Below, in pieces: positions 24,932 to 37,044 of a stretch of DNA of 64,000 nucleotides. The stretch spans positions 30,914,901-30,978,900 of the forward strand of contig CP099842.1 in NCBI GenBank assembly GCA_030062745.1, in the 5' to 3' direction. Made by a program: the position numbers and the translations under genes. This DNA comes from Capitulum mitella (Eukaryota; Arthropoda; Thecostraca; Pollicipedomorpha; Pollicipedidae). The number at the start of each line of letters is the position of its first letter. The first letter of the stretch is position 1. Under the pieces are notes generated by a model. That model was given only the letters and a program-made list of their open reading frames with translations. It did no database searches and was not told the origin of the DNA.

Positions 24932-26994
24932 AGGTTACTAAACATAACGTTCGTATCGCAGAAGGTTTGTGACGAGAAGGAATGTAGCGTTCGCAACGTA
25001 AAATAACAACGATCGTCACGCGGTGCCCTGGTCGATGGAGGATACAACCCGTTTTCTTGGGGAAGGCCAAACGACCATTTATCATCGAATACCGTTCAGT
25101 TTTACTGTGTCCCCAGCCTTCACCACTTTCCCGGCGTCTTGGGATGGGCCATCACGATTTAAGCTTCCTCCTCTGTCTGCCCTTGGCTCCGGCGAGAACT
25201 CCGGATGTGGAATAGGAAGGTTTCATGTCTTTTTCAAAAATGCGACGTAATAGAGCTTTCAAATATACTGATTTTCAATTTCGGTAGGCTTAAAAGTAAT
25301 ACAAATCCATAGCAATGCATCTTTTAAAACCATATCAAATGCAAACCCGCAGAAATACATTGCTGAGAATTTATCCTTTTACAGGCTTTCTGAATCCGCC
25401 CTTGCTAAACATCTCTAGATTTCGTGTTTTATAAAAGTATGAAGACCTCGATATTGGGCATCCAATGACGTTTATTGTATAAATTTTCTTGTTGCGCACG
25501 ATAAATAAGCTCCTATACAATAGTGTTCAGTCGTGAAAAAAAATCCAAACATGCCTCACAAAGTTCCGTCTGAAGCCACCTCTGAAGCAAGCAAATTTTT
25601 TTTCATTTCAACAATACCTGTCGTAAGGATGGTTAGGAAAAGTCACCAAGTTTGAAGACGCTTTCTCGAATCGTTCTCAAACGGCACGCAAAGAAGTCGG
25701 AAGGGGACTTCTACCCCCCGCCCCCCGGTAACCGGACCAGGGTTCATACCAGCGGTTCCTAACGGCGGGTGTTATGATACCTGCTCGTTAATCGCAGCGA
25801 CTCTTGGCGCTAACCAACCTATCCATTTCACAGACTGGGCAGACCGGCAAACGCCACCCCCGAAAACCGGGGATGGATGAGAACCACGACCACGGACACA
25901 ATCGGCCCACCAAAGGCAGGCATAATCAGGCTACCAAAGGCACAATAGATTTTTTCAGCAAAGTCTAGGAGTCGTTAAAGCGGGGGGGAAGGGCAGTCAA
26001 CTGAAATGGATCGGATTGTCCGGCTTCCCCATCACAGAAGTTGGTCGGATCGGTCACTGGTCACGACCGTACCTCAGGCGTGCAGAGGAAAACAAGCCTC
26101 AGTCGCAGCTTACCTTGATGCGAATTTGGTCTCTACGGCTTCGGCTACAAGGGAGCATAGAGGTATCTCTCTCATTTATTTCCGATGCGATTTGGGTTAA
26201 TTTTCCTTTGCATGGCAAATCCGGTTTACATCGCTGCCGCAGTGGTATTCAACCAAAAATGAGCTCCTTGGTCATGGGGCGCACCCAATGGGAAGATACT
26301 TATTGTCATATTGATTGAATTTTCCGTTGAATTTAACTGGACTAAATTCCATTCCATTGAACTGAAATTAAACATTGCATCAATATGGCGCATGCCATAT
26401 TGATGAGCCTGTTGGAACGGATTTCGGCGATAATGTCCCACTTTTCACGCAATTTACACCACCTATGAACATTTCATATGTTTTCGGAAATCTACAGATG
26501 TAGATTACACCATTGATTCATTAGGATACGCCTACTTCGTAGACCATCGGTCGGTTATGTTTTGAGAAATGCGGAAAGAACGTGGGGTGGTGCGTGGAAA
26601 CCACTCATAATCCACTGCATGAAGATAGGGTTATGCAAATTATTCATTCTGCGATAGAACCTCTCCCCTTACAAATAGCGCATTATTGAGACGTCCCCCG
26701 CTCATTTTATGGTAGCTCCGCCTACTCAAAAACAGGATAACCTATCCACAACCTGCCCCGGCCATTCTGGCCGTCGATTCGTACCAACCAAGCAAAAAGA
26801 TGAAATAAAAAAATTTAAAAAAAATAAATAACATAAATAAAAAAAGCGCCTACGGCTGCCCGTTCCAGGAAGCAGACAGCGAGTGGGCAGACCGCCTGCA
26901 TGCCACATTGTCTCTGCCGGTCCCGGCGTGGCCAAGTCACTTGGCCGCGGCGGCCGACGGTGGGGTACGCTGCTGCCGCGTCGCCCCCGTGTCC

Positions 26995-27255
26995 GATACG
27001 AACCTGATGTTGACGAGCCTTTGGTTACGAATCTCTTATCTTACGAACTTTCCCCTTACAAACCTTTTTCGCACGAAGCCTTTCCGTCCGAACCTCTTCC
27101 GGTACGAAATCTTTTCCGATACAAACCTTTTACCATACGAAACTTTTCCAATACGAACTTTTAGCCATACGAAGCTTATGCATACGAATTGTTTTACCAT
27201 GCAAACCTTTTCTTTACAAACTTTTGGCTACCAACCTTTTCCCCTACGAGCCCTT
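26995..27255. repeat. 16-bp tandem array, right arm of foldback-like element (inverted)
   Basis: About 16 degenerate units of CCGATACGAACCTTTT, the reverse complement of the left array unit. It ends near GAACCTTGGTCCTGGACCCGG, which resembles the inverse of the sequence beside the left array. Confidence 0.85.
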
Positions 27256-28027
27256 GACTTAGGAACCTTGGTCCTGGACCCGGTCGAATCCATCGCAAAC
27301 GAGAGCCATCCATAAAAGGTTCTCTAGCCCGACGGGTTGGCGATCCATCACTCTCGCGACAAAAAGTCCGTAGAGCGGCGAGGATCGGCGCTCCTTTTCG
27401 AACGCAGGCCATCGCAGCGCGAGCCATACGGCCGCTGTGTCCAGGCGGCTTTTACCAGATCGTTTGACCGTTACCGCACGCAGGCATTTCCGTGTACTGG
27501 GACTTCTCAAGCTGAAACGATAGCCGGCACTCTGAGAAGCCATGTTTTGTCCTTACGGGAACCCGAGTGGGGACAAGCGCTGCTGCGTAAATATTCACCC
27601 CTTACAGCAGCACAGTTCTCAAGCAGTTTTTGTGCCAACTGTCCCATTATGTTCTGCAAACAGCTTCTCGCTTGGCAAGCTTCAGTTAACCAATGTAAAC
27701 GGATTTCATTTTTCCTTCTTGGCATTCTCGTGGCCATGGGAACGGTTCAAAACGAGATGCAAAACCCCTTGCGAAAACAGCTGCTTTTCTGAGTGTTCGT
27801 TAAAACCAGCTGGACGCTAGCGACGGCAAAGAAGTGGGCATCTTTTTGACTATGAAAAGCAGGCAACTCAACGAAACCTGTGTGACATATCAGCTCATAT
27901 TAGAATGCCATGACGGTGCGAAATGTTAGGTGCTGCTCAGACATTCGTGGTCTGAATGGAGCACTCGGGTACTTGAAAACGGGCATCCGGTGACAGGAAT
28001 TCCCGTCACCAATTATTCACTGCTGGC

Positions 28028-28063
28028 CTTTGGCTTCCACGTCTTATGATGTGGAAGCCAAAT
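28028..28063. repeat. Short hairpin
   Basis: TTTGGCTTCCAC, a 10-nt loop, then GTGGAAGCCAAA: a perfect 12-bp stem, with CTGG/CCAG pairing further out after a two-base mismatch. Confidence 0.8.
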
Positions 28064-30059
28064 ACCAGCGATGAATCTGCCATTGATACAGAAAGAATGT
28101 CTACAATGCCGATAACATCGTTCTTTGGAACGTACATGCATTATCTTCCATGGCGAATTTCCAAAATCTTCCTTGATATCATGAGAACAAAAACCAGGCG
28201 AAGAAACAGGACTTGCTTGCGGGTTTGATAATTAGTTTCTTGGCCTACAGTAGGGCTATCCTTGCCGGCTGGTGTCTAACCAACAAGTCATGAACGGGGT
28301 GCCAGTGCTTCCATATGTGATCCTGTTCCTTTCCCCTCCATGCCTCTAAATTCACCTAAGGGTAAGTGCGAGTACAATTAGATAAATACATTGGCAAGTC
28401 GATGCGAAATGTTAGGTGCCTGTGACAATGTGTACCATACTATTTAGGCATTGCCATAATCAAGGGACTGACCGAATTACAAAGACCAGGAGTACAGCTT
28501 GCCCAAGCAGTCTTGCTTCAGACTGAGTTCAAAGACTTAAAACCAAGGCAATGCAATGTCAGAGGCTTTTCGATGTGGCGCTGTGCGACGTGCGAGTCAC
28601 GTTCCTTCGTTTCAGGAAACATCTCCGAGATAATCGAGCCCCTCGAATTGTATCCCCTGCATCGTTTATATATACTGCCGGTCTGGTAACGGTGCGGTCG
28701 CAATGCTTATCTCATTTGATTAATACTGACCTTGTTGGGACTGAAAGGAGAGCCGTAATCCAGCTGTTTAGCTATTTTACTGTTTCAGCTCTTTATATAC
28801 GGAAGTAAAGTTTCATCGGGACAAGAAAATGTCACGTCAGGGTTCACATATGTGCAGGCTATGACTGACGCTGATCGATCCACACTTGTCATTGATTGCA
28901 CAGAAAACGAGAAAAGCCGAAATGAAGCATATGATTGGACATGTGTACCCAACCAGTGACAGGTGCGAGACATCAGGGACGTTTCGTTAAAAATGAGGGC
29001 AAATGATATCCTTATCACGAATCGAGAAACGTTTGAAGCTCCATTTTGTGTGACTGTTTTCTTTGAATAAACCATTGGTGAAATCAGGAAAAAATACTAA
29101 GCCCATTTGGTCCGAGGGGAGTTGATGATTATTTTCATTGTTAACCCAGCCGGACCTACGTCGAACTGCCGATGTGCTGAATCCCCACTACCGTGTGCAG
29201 CTTAAATGCATTTTCAAACGTTTCAGGGGAGTTCTGATGAATGCACAAGGCAGAAATGAATAAATGAAAGCGCAGGGCAAAAGAAACACTTAAACTCAAT
29301 GGAAACAGCAGACTGTAATCTGTTCATGGAGGTGGTCTCCATGTAACTGCTTTCCTCTTTTTTCTTCAGTTTCCTGGTTCAAGAGGAAAATCGCATAAGT
29401 CTAAGTCGAGATTTTTCAGATTTCTCACAAACGGTGGTAAATATGGGAACGATTTTCAGAATATTTCGGGTATTTAGAAGATTCCCAGAACATCAGTTTG
29501 ATTATCTCGGAGCTCAGTCGCCTCACGATGTCGGAATTCGGATTGGACGGAGCGATTGTCTCGCCAGGACGTACTGAGAGACGCGGAAGACCAGTGAAAA
29601 TGTGTTAAATGCCCTGTAAGTCCAGGTGTATCATAGAAGAGATTGCCGGTAAAACAGTGAACTTATCCGAAATGGTTCGTAAATAACACTGAAATGACGC
29701 AACATGTAATGAAAAAGCAATAGCATTTCATCCCGACCAGAGATAAGTTCCCTTGAAAGCAGGTTCGACAGAAAAGACTTCGGGTGCGTTTGACGTATTC
29801 TCACCGGGAGAAATAACCAGCTATAGACATAATTTTAGACGGCAGCCATCTGCACTGACTGGTGGCAAATACAACATTTATGTCATGTAACCCACCCCGC
29901 TTTAAGTCTGTGAAGTGTCACTCCTTTTAACAGCGAACAGACGTACTTTTGAAATCGCCGTGCGCGGCTGGCACGTAATGCAGGACCAAAAGATGTCGTG
30001 AGCACGCTCTGTAGCTGCTTGACACCCGCCTGACACCCGCCTGACACCTCCAAACCGGC

Positions 30060-30720
30060 GCCGCTAATGGCCCCCATGAAAGCCGTCATGGGCGTCAGCA
30101 AGTCGGGCGACGTTCCCCGACGATTCAAACTCCTCAGCCCCCGCACGGCCACAGGCGGCCCCGCCGCGCGTCCGTCGGCGCCGACAGCCGTCGCCGGGCG
30201 CCGGGCACGCCTGCCCGCCGGCGCGCGCGCCGCAGCAGCGCGCCGGCGGGACGGTCCGCCGGCGGCCGGCGCCGCGCCGGTCCGATCCGTCTCCTGGCAG
30301 CCGTCATCAGCGGCAGCCCTGTCGCCGCCGCCGCTGGACGGCGCCGCGTTGGCACCGGCTCCGGGACGGCCGTCGTTCGCGACGGCTCCGTCATCGGCGA
30401 CGACGGCGCCCGACGCCCGGCGCGGCGGCGGCGCCGCGCGGGCGCGCCACGTCACAAGACGGCACGGAAAGCGACGGCACACCGCGAGCAGGCACGGCAC
30501 AGTCGGAACGCCGCCACGGTGGGGTTCTGGCCGCGATGCCACCACGAGTTTCGGCGGCAGGGCGCCTGGCGGCAAAGCGGCAGACTGCAGCGTCTCATCG
30601 GCCCCGACCAGGCGGGAGATTAATCGGTCATCGGGGGAGGCGGTGCATCTCATATGGGGTCTGCGGCGACTTGCGCCAGCGGTTGGCGGCAATATGGCGC
30701 CGAGCGTGGCCTCAGTTTGA
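30060..30720. other. Intronic CpG-rich island
   Basis: Extremely GC- and CpG-dense 660 bp, sharply bounded by AT-rich sequence, with long open frames on both strands that read as Ala/Arg/Pro/Gly low complexity. It may be an internal promoter or enhancer island. I do not call a protein here. Confidence 0.5.
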
Positions 30721-31795
30721 CAGAAGTGGCCTCATCTCCGACGGCGGGGGTCGTGATCTCAAAGCGAGATCGCAGACGAGGCTGTGAATTAACGTCCCTG
30801 CACGCGAGGCGGGCCAGCATTGGCCACGCATGCAGCTCCAATATCCCGCCGGTCGAAAAGCGAGCTAGTGATGGGTATGCAAATATGTGTGTGCTGGGGA
30901 AGAATATACGGTTCTTGGTATGCATATGAAAACGCCGTGCGGACGTAATTTCTACTGTCGTTCATGTCCGTTCAGAAAATGCGAGAAAATACCCAAATGT
31001 CTTACTAAATTGACATAGGAAGCGAAAATAACAGCACAATAACATAATAAATGTGGATGATTGGAAAAAGTTTTTGTTCCCGTTAGTGCTTTGGAAGGGT
31101 TGCTATGAACTGGCGACATCATGGGAGTGGTTATTGTCAGATGGTCTAAGCCAAGCTTCAATTCGGAAACAGGCCGCGTAATGAACAGCGACGGGGTACG
31201 ATTAAGAGCGCAAATGAGGATGCATTTGCTATTGAGCTTATTGGACAGACCTCACAAGCTTAATCCTGGCCCCGACCTTCGCTACAACCGCTTACATTGA
31301 GGACTGTCTGCGATGCGACGAATAATTGGCAGCTAGAGACTGAACAGTCTTTTGAACATTTGAAGGGTATACATGTATAGTCTGAGGTCTTCCACGGCTC
31401 GCATTCAGGTTTATTTCTTTTTATGATGAAAGGTTCAGTCCTTGTCCCCGATGTTTGAAACTGGTAACCTTAGGGACTGAAAGCTTTTTCAAAAAAAGTT
31501 TCCGGGCAAAAAAACATGGACGCTAGCCATTCCGCAGAAAAATTGGATGACGCTAAGGACTTTCGTTCTTGCACGAAGATATTGCAACACGTCCCAAGCA
31601 CACATCAGCGTATGCAGCGGTGTAGTTGAATGGCGAAAATAATAAATATGACTTAATCCCGGAACATCAGTTTCTCCACAAAAGCCATTCCCAAAAATCT
31701 AAGTCTGATGACACTACGTTCAGTATCTCTTGGGATACCTTCCAGGTTGGGGTCTTTTCTCCGAAACCCACAAGATGACAACATGACGAACTTAC

Positions 31796-31990
31796 CGATG
31801 AGGGCGTTGAGGCCGGTGATCCAGATGTTTGCCTCATCAGGGGATGTGGCCACCAAATCCAGAGACTCGTAGTCTTCACCATAAATGATCGAGAAGGCAC
31901 ATTCTTCACAGTACGCCCCGCTGAACTCCTTGTTCCGAAAGATCGGCGTGTTCTTGCCGGTGCGGATCTCCTTGATGGAGTCGATGGGCA
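31796..31990 (-). CDS. PLCL/PRIP-like gene, exon 3 (second half of PH domain)
   Basis: Encodes residues 108-172 plus the first base of codon 173. The acceptor is ctctctttcag and the donor is GTAAGT. The first codon is completed by the G of exon 2, giving AQVPIDSIKEI. The diagnostic PLCL sequence follows: IKEIRTGKNTPIFRN, then CEECAFSIIYGEDYESLDLV, ending in EANIWITGLNALI. Vertebrate PLCL1/2 read IKEIRLGKNTETFRN and CAFSILHGENYESLDLV in the same place. The C-terminal PH helix with its Trp is present (IWITGL). True PLC-delta or PLC-beta proteins lack the GEDYESLDLV pattern, so the PLCL subfamily is favoured. This is the most strongly recognisable exon in the window. Confidence 0.97.
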
Positions 31991-34900
31991 CTGAAAGAGA
32001 GCACGGAAACAGGGCGAGTTGCAAACTTTCGACCGTCGACGAGACTGTCACACAGCGCTAACTTTTCGGCCCGGCTGTCGCTCCCTTAATGCTCGCAACA
32101 GCAACAAGTTTCGGGTGGCGAAGTTAAAGGTAAATGAAGCAAGACCGGACACTTTTCCAAGACCATGTCTATGTTAGCCGTGGTGCAAAAAGGCGTGCGC
32201 TCCTTTCGAAGTCTAAAGATAGCGAGAAGCTGGGATGAGTCACAGGACGCAAACGCAAGGATCGGACACCCTTCCCCGTAGCTGCCTCCTGACGCCTGAG
32301 TGCCCAGGCGCCTGAGGGTGTTCGGAGGCACAAGTGGTGAGCATACCGAACCATATGACACGCGACAGGAGCCCTAATGGCGGGCGGCTCAGTCTCGCGG
32401 CTTCCTGATGGCACGCTGCAGTGGCCTCGGGAGAGCAAAGGTCCCCAGCGGGAGACGCTGTAACTATGTGAGAGATGGTGCTAATGTCGAATGGGATTAG
32501 ACACAGCCTGCGGGCGGCAGAGCGCAGATGAGATTCGACATGTCTTCGAGTCTGCCAGATATTCGTTAATGGTGCGCGCGGAATTCCTCGAGGGCCGGCG
32601 ACCCTGGAGCAGTGTGGCCGAGCTAGGCGGGTCTGCGTGCGGAGCGGAGGCCGGTCCCGGCGGTGTAGTGATTAGAGCCGAAAATTCGCACAGGTTTTGG
32701 ATCCGAATATTCAGATGTGTATAGTGGAATGTGTGGATCGAATATTCCAATCTTTCGACATTTTCCTATTTTTCAATCCCCTTTCCGTCAGTGGGTAAGC
32801 AGGGAGTGCCTTTCCATGCCCGTGTGATCCAATTACGTTAAATACCATGGTTTCCACGCTACTTCAAGAATCACTTCGGGTCACACCACTCCCCGTCATC
32901 ATTATTATTATAATTTGTCATCTACTCCCGTCATCGATGATAGTAAGTGATGGGCCTCGCGAACCGGGCAACCAGGTAGCAAGTTACCAGCGCCGCCGTC
33001 CGCCCGGCCGCCCCGCCCGGCCGGGCGGACGGCAGCCGGGCTCTGCCGAGGCGGGGGAGGGGCATGACGTCAGCGGCAGAGGGCGCTCTGATTGGCAGTC
33101 ACGCCACTGTGTAACCAGAGGTAAGCACGAACCGCCAACGCGCATACTATACGGCGCTTCAGAGTGATAGGTTTTTAGAAGAATTTGCTATTCGTTACTA
33201 TACGGCGTACTATACGGCGCTTCAGAGTGATAGGTTTTTAGAAGAATTTGCTATTCGTTTGAGAAGATAAATGTCGGAATTCATCCACCTCAGCCTTGAT
33301 ATTGGCAGGAATGTTCCCCTTGCTCCTCGCCGCCGTATCCACAAAAAGTTTTAAAACAAAGACTGTAGGTTCCTCCTGGCCTTCGGTACTGCTCCTAACC
33401 ACTCCGTAACACGCATTTCCAGCATCGGCACCACCTTTTTGTTTCCGTTCAAGAAGAGAAATTTAACAAGGTGAAGGTCGTGCCAAAGATGATGTGTTTA
33501 AAAATAACCATATCTTCAAAACAAAAATTTCGAATCTTGGTCGCTAAGATAGTCTGCGGGGACTTTCGCTGCCGCAGTTTTTTTTTTTTTTGATCCGATT
33601 CCAAAGAAGTGTAAATGCACGTGTTAATGATAAGTCAGCATATAAGCAAAAGCTCATTGCCCGCACAATGCTAATTAATGTGCTGGGAAACCGGCTATTC
33701 CCCAGCATCGTCTGGAAATACCACAATGAAAGAGACAATGCAAACAGGCTCATACGTACTTTACGATTCCGTCCAGCTTCACTCACTGATTGATCCGGAC
33801 CCGGCATCACCGCCCGTCGTTGCCAAACACGGAACAAATGTCATATTGTACTGGAGGTTACTCATTTCCCAAGAAATATGACGTGCAGGTCCGTGCCACA
33901 GTGTGGAAGGGGCGGAGCGCATTTCTTTGGTGCCAGTCTCGGCATTGCTCTCATCCCTGACGCACAGAAGCCAAAACGACGTTAGACAGCGCCCTGATTA
34001 GCATTCCGCTTGGTCATGTATAATTTGGTTCATATATTTCTCCAGATTCTGCAACGAAAAGCAAAGGAGCATTCGAATGCTCATCTGATACTCGAATATT
34101 CCGCGAATATATAGACGAAAATGCGGCCAGACGAATATTCCCTGAATGTTTGAATACTGAAACCAAAATTCGAACATCCAACGAACCCGAATATTCGAAC
34201 CGCCCGAATACGAGTCCTCAGCGCGAGTGGTGATCTCGGTGGACCTGTCTGCCGCGATACGTTGATAAACACGACCGGTGTTGAACGGGCGCCGACCTCC
34301 AGTGCCGGCCGGAGTTCCCCGCCATCGACGTTCCGGCAGGGGAGCGGGGGACGGTCCGGACCGCTCGCAGGGAGTAAAGGGATGGTCGCGGCTGCTGAGG
34401 AGGGCGTCAGGGACCATGTGAACTGTAGAGCAGAAGGCCGGTGTACCTGCCAAGCAAGGACTGGGAGGATTCTGTGAACCGGCGAGCGGGAACAAACGAG
34501 TGTAGGGATAGTTTAAACTGCCAAACAAGGAGTGGTGGAATCATATAAACTGTCCTGCCGGAGACTGAGGGGATGTATGATGTTAATGACTCTGCATTCT
34601 CCAACCAACATTGCGCGCAAGACGGGTGATCTGCATAAACAAGCAAACTGTCGAGAGATGGTTTGGTTTGTGTAACAGCTTGCTTCCGGACCAGGTGTGG
34701 AGAGACGGAGGCCGGTCCAAGACAACCCTCCCAGTCTCAGACGCCAGCGCACTACTGGAGCAGACAGGGGAAGGTGCACAGTCTGTTTTTAGCTGTTCAT
34801 GTCAGCTGTGCAAAGGCCGCCAGGAAAAAGGCTAAATCAAGCCAGTTCTCCTTTTGTTTTCCTTTTCAACTCTAGGCAAATCTCTTGGTCATTTTAACAG

Positions 34901-35229
34901 CCATGGGCGCTAAATAGCAATGAGCTGCCATTACATCGGGTACGATTTGGAGTTGTCTCAGCTGGTTCCGCCGATCCGCCGTCGGCCTTTCCGCTCGAAC
35001 GGCGCGCGAGCACGCTGAATGTCAAACCGCCGACCCTGGCGCCTAATCACGCCCGCTGTTGACACGACCCATCCGCCTCCCTCGCTGCGGTTCGCCGTCA
35101 GCCCGCCAGCTCCAGGAAGCGGCCCGGCGGACGGGCTTCGCGCCGGTCAGCCCCGGTGCGGGGTGGACCCGCGCTCTTGGAGGGCTTCCCGCTCCGGCCG
35201 GCGGCCGCGCGGCAACTTAGCCGGCTCAC
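31991..35229 (-). other. Intron 2 of the PLCL-like gene (3.2 kb)
   Basis: Phase 1 intron splitting the PH domain. It contains a 63-bp tandem duplication at 33.15-33.26 kb, a poly-T run near 33580, and ttcgaatattcg-rich tracts at 32.68-32.75 and 34.08-34.21 kb that may be the ends of a degraded element. Confidence 0.85.
33146..33259. repeat. 63-bp tandem duplication
   Basis: The block starting actatacggcgcttcagagt occurs at 33146 and again at 33209, near identical through aatttgctattcgtt. An extra actatacggcg sits at 33197. Confidence 0.9.
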
Positions 35230-35376
35230 CTTGGGCTTTGTTGGACTTCTTCGAGGGCACCCAGCGCACTGCAGTCAAGTCTTCCGTCACGCTGAAGAAC
35301 CGGTGGTACTGGCGCAGGTTTGGCCGAATCTTGATCAGCGTGCTGCCGCCGATCATACGCTGCAGGCACTCTTGCA
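35230..35376 (-). CDS. PLCL/PRIP-like gene, exon 2 (first half of PH domain)
   Basis: Encodes residues 59-107. The acceptor follows a CT-rich tract (tctctctctcgcag) and the donor is GTGAGC after CAAG. Both ends are phase 1 and join exons 1 and 3 without gap. The start of the PH domain is clear: ECLQRMIGGSTLIKIRPN, then RQYHRFFSV and LTAVRWVPSKK. These align one to one with vertebrate PLCL1 (KKVRPNSRIYNRFF and LQALRWEPSKK). The basic residues in beta strands 1-2 that bind inositol phosphates in PLC-delta and PRIP PH domains are largely kept (K, R, R, R around residues 74-84). Reading on past the donor gives low-complexity Arg/Pro sequence, which supports the splice. A plus-strand ORF overlapping this exon is a shadow. 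Confidence 0.95.
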
Positions 35377-36987
35377 CTGCGAGAGAGAGACGGTGCCGTC
35401 AGTGGTCCGGTCACGGACGGGGTGGGGTTCGGTGCGCCGGTCACTGGTACCGGACTGTCGCGTGGCAGAGGTCGACGGAGGCGGTGGGCACTGGGGAGGG
35501 TCACGAAATTCGATCCGGCACCCAGAGGTAACTAGAGATTGGTGCTGTCCGGTGGGGAACGCCGATCGATGGGTTGGAGACCAGGAACAACCGGTGGGCA
35601 GCGATGGCCGCTCAGACTTCAACTGGTCACGAGGTACAAACCGTCATCACAAACGCCTACGGAAAGGCTTGCGAAAATATTCGCGCATCGGAGAGTTCGT
35701 TTCCAAAGCAGTCATGTTTTACACCTCGACGTGCCACGAACATAGCCGTGTCGGAAAAGAGTGTAACGTGAATGCCGAATCTGTCACAACCAGACTGGTT
35801 AACAGCCATATACAGTAAATGGTTGGCGCTAAAGATAATGAGGGCCGAATGGTTTCAACTTAATATGGTGCGGATGTGCCTTCGTTCGAGATAATTAGCA
35901 ACTGGTCGATTAGCCGCTATTTCCGAGACTAACGGATTCCTACATCCAAACTCTTTCGTTCATACCACGCCGTTCGCGGAGAAAATAAATGACTTTCTTT
36001 CTTGGGTAGCACCAAAAAAGACAACGTCCCACCTGCCGAGCGCTCAAAGATTAGTCATTTAAGGCCGTGGAAAAATTCAAGAAGCTATTTCTCGGCAACT
36101 GACTTTCGATGAAACATTGGCACTTGAACCCAAGCACCTATGGGGATTAAGCGCCTGGCACTATTTTTAGACCACCTACAGAGAGTTACTTCGAGATGAT
36201 TCAGTGCTGCCGGAGCCCATCGCCACCAGCATCCCGTTTGGAGCCTTTAGGTCTTCAAGGGAGAGAGACGGTTATCACTTATGTCAATGATCTTGATCAA
36301 GCAGACATCACTTAACTTATGCCTACAGACGTGCGACTGCGAGAGCCGGTCAAACGCCAACTGTCTTTAGACTTCGGCGCATGAGTTTGTTACTAAAACG
36401 ACTTACATCCCTAGTGCGTTCGACAAAAATGCGATCAGCCGTTACCTTTAAGCTCTCAGACTTTCCACACTGGACTCATCTTTTGCTGAGATCATGCATA
36501 AAAGATTATACAGGATCCACTCAAGAGCAGGCGCGTCGAAACACTATCTTCAAAGACGTAGCCCGCGAGGCTATTTGGCATCGTATAACCTCAAACGCCG
36601 CGCAGCGTACATAAACACGGAACTCTAACGTACGAACCGGGCCCTTTTATTGTCTGTAAGCAAACACCAGATGTTGATGCCGCCGACACGGCCTTCTAAA
36701 GGTTCGCCGCCACTGCCCGGAGGCTTCGCCGCAACTCAGTATCGACCCCGACGTGACCTGACAAGGCCGCAGGAGAGGGGGACAGGGAGGGGCACAACAC
36801 ACTCTGATACCCGGAGGACCCTGGCAAACGGAGAGCATTCAGGGGTTGCCTGCTTCCTCTCTGGCATGCGTCTGCTGCTGGATAGGGTACTGCTGTTATG
36901 TGGAACACGCCAGAGTCTTGAGGTTGACGCGTAAATTCCTGCATTATTAGCGGAGGGGTAAACCGTTGGTTGCTTCGTTCACGTAAC

Positions 36988-37044
36988 GGGGGAGGGGCCC
37001 CCTCCCCCGATACTAATCACTGCGTCCGGGACGCAGTGATTAGT
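36988..37044. repeat. Two adjacent hairpins with minimal loops
   Basis: First hairpin: GGGGGAGGGG, one C, CCCCTCCCCC (36988-37008). Second: ACTAATCACTGCGTCC, one G, GGACGCAGTGATTAGT (37012-37044). Both stems are perfect with 1-nt centres, so they can only extrude as cruciforms with a few open pairs. Probably the fused ends of a palindromic MITE. Confidence 0.9.

Larger units (their letters stand above)
24646..27290. mobile_element. Putative foldback-type transposon with tandem-repeat inverted ends
   Basis: Inverted arrays of a 16-bp unit flank about 2 kb of non-coding sequence. This layout is that of foldback or Galileo-type elements, whose long terminal inverted repeats are made of short direct repeats. 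The spacer holds no recognisable transposase. A copy of the left-end motif at 25728 and a fragment resembling a family A MITE end at 25975 suggest nested insertions. Exact termini and a target duplication could not be fixed. Confidence 0.55.
20494..31795 (-). other. Intron 3 of the PLCL-like gene (11.3 kb)
   Basis: Phase 1 intron. It contains a GA/CT-rich tract next to exon 4, a hAT MITE at 23.2 kb, a foldback-like pair of 16-bp arrays at 24.7-27.3 kb, a short hairpin at 28.0 kb, and a strong CpG-rich island at 30.06-30.72 kb. The stretch 28.1-30.0 kb shows no supported feature. Confidence 0.8.

Noticed and set aside
29883..30692. Minus-strand 269-codon open frame, longest in the window
   Set aside because: Overlaps an equally long plus-strand frame in a CpG-rich block; both are Ala/Arg/Pro/Gly low complexity with no family motif.
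35019..35818. Plus-strand frames of 170 and 220 codons
   Set aside because: They lie opposite PLCL exon 2, which explains the open frame; no homology of their own.
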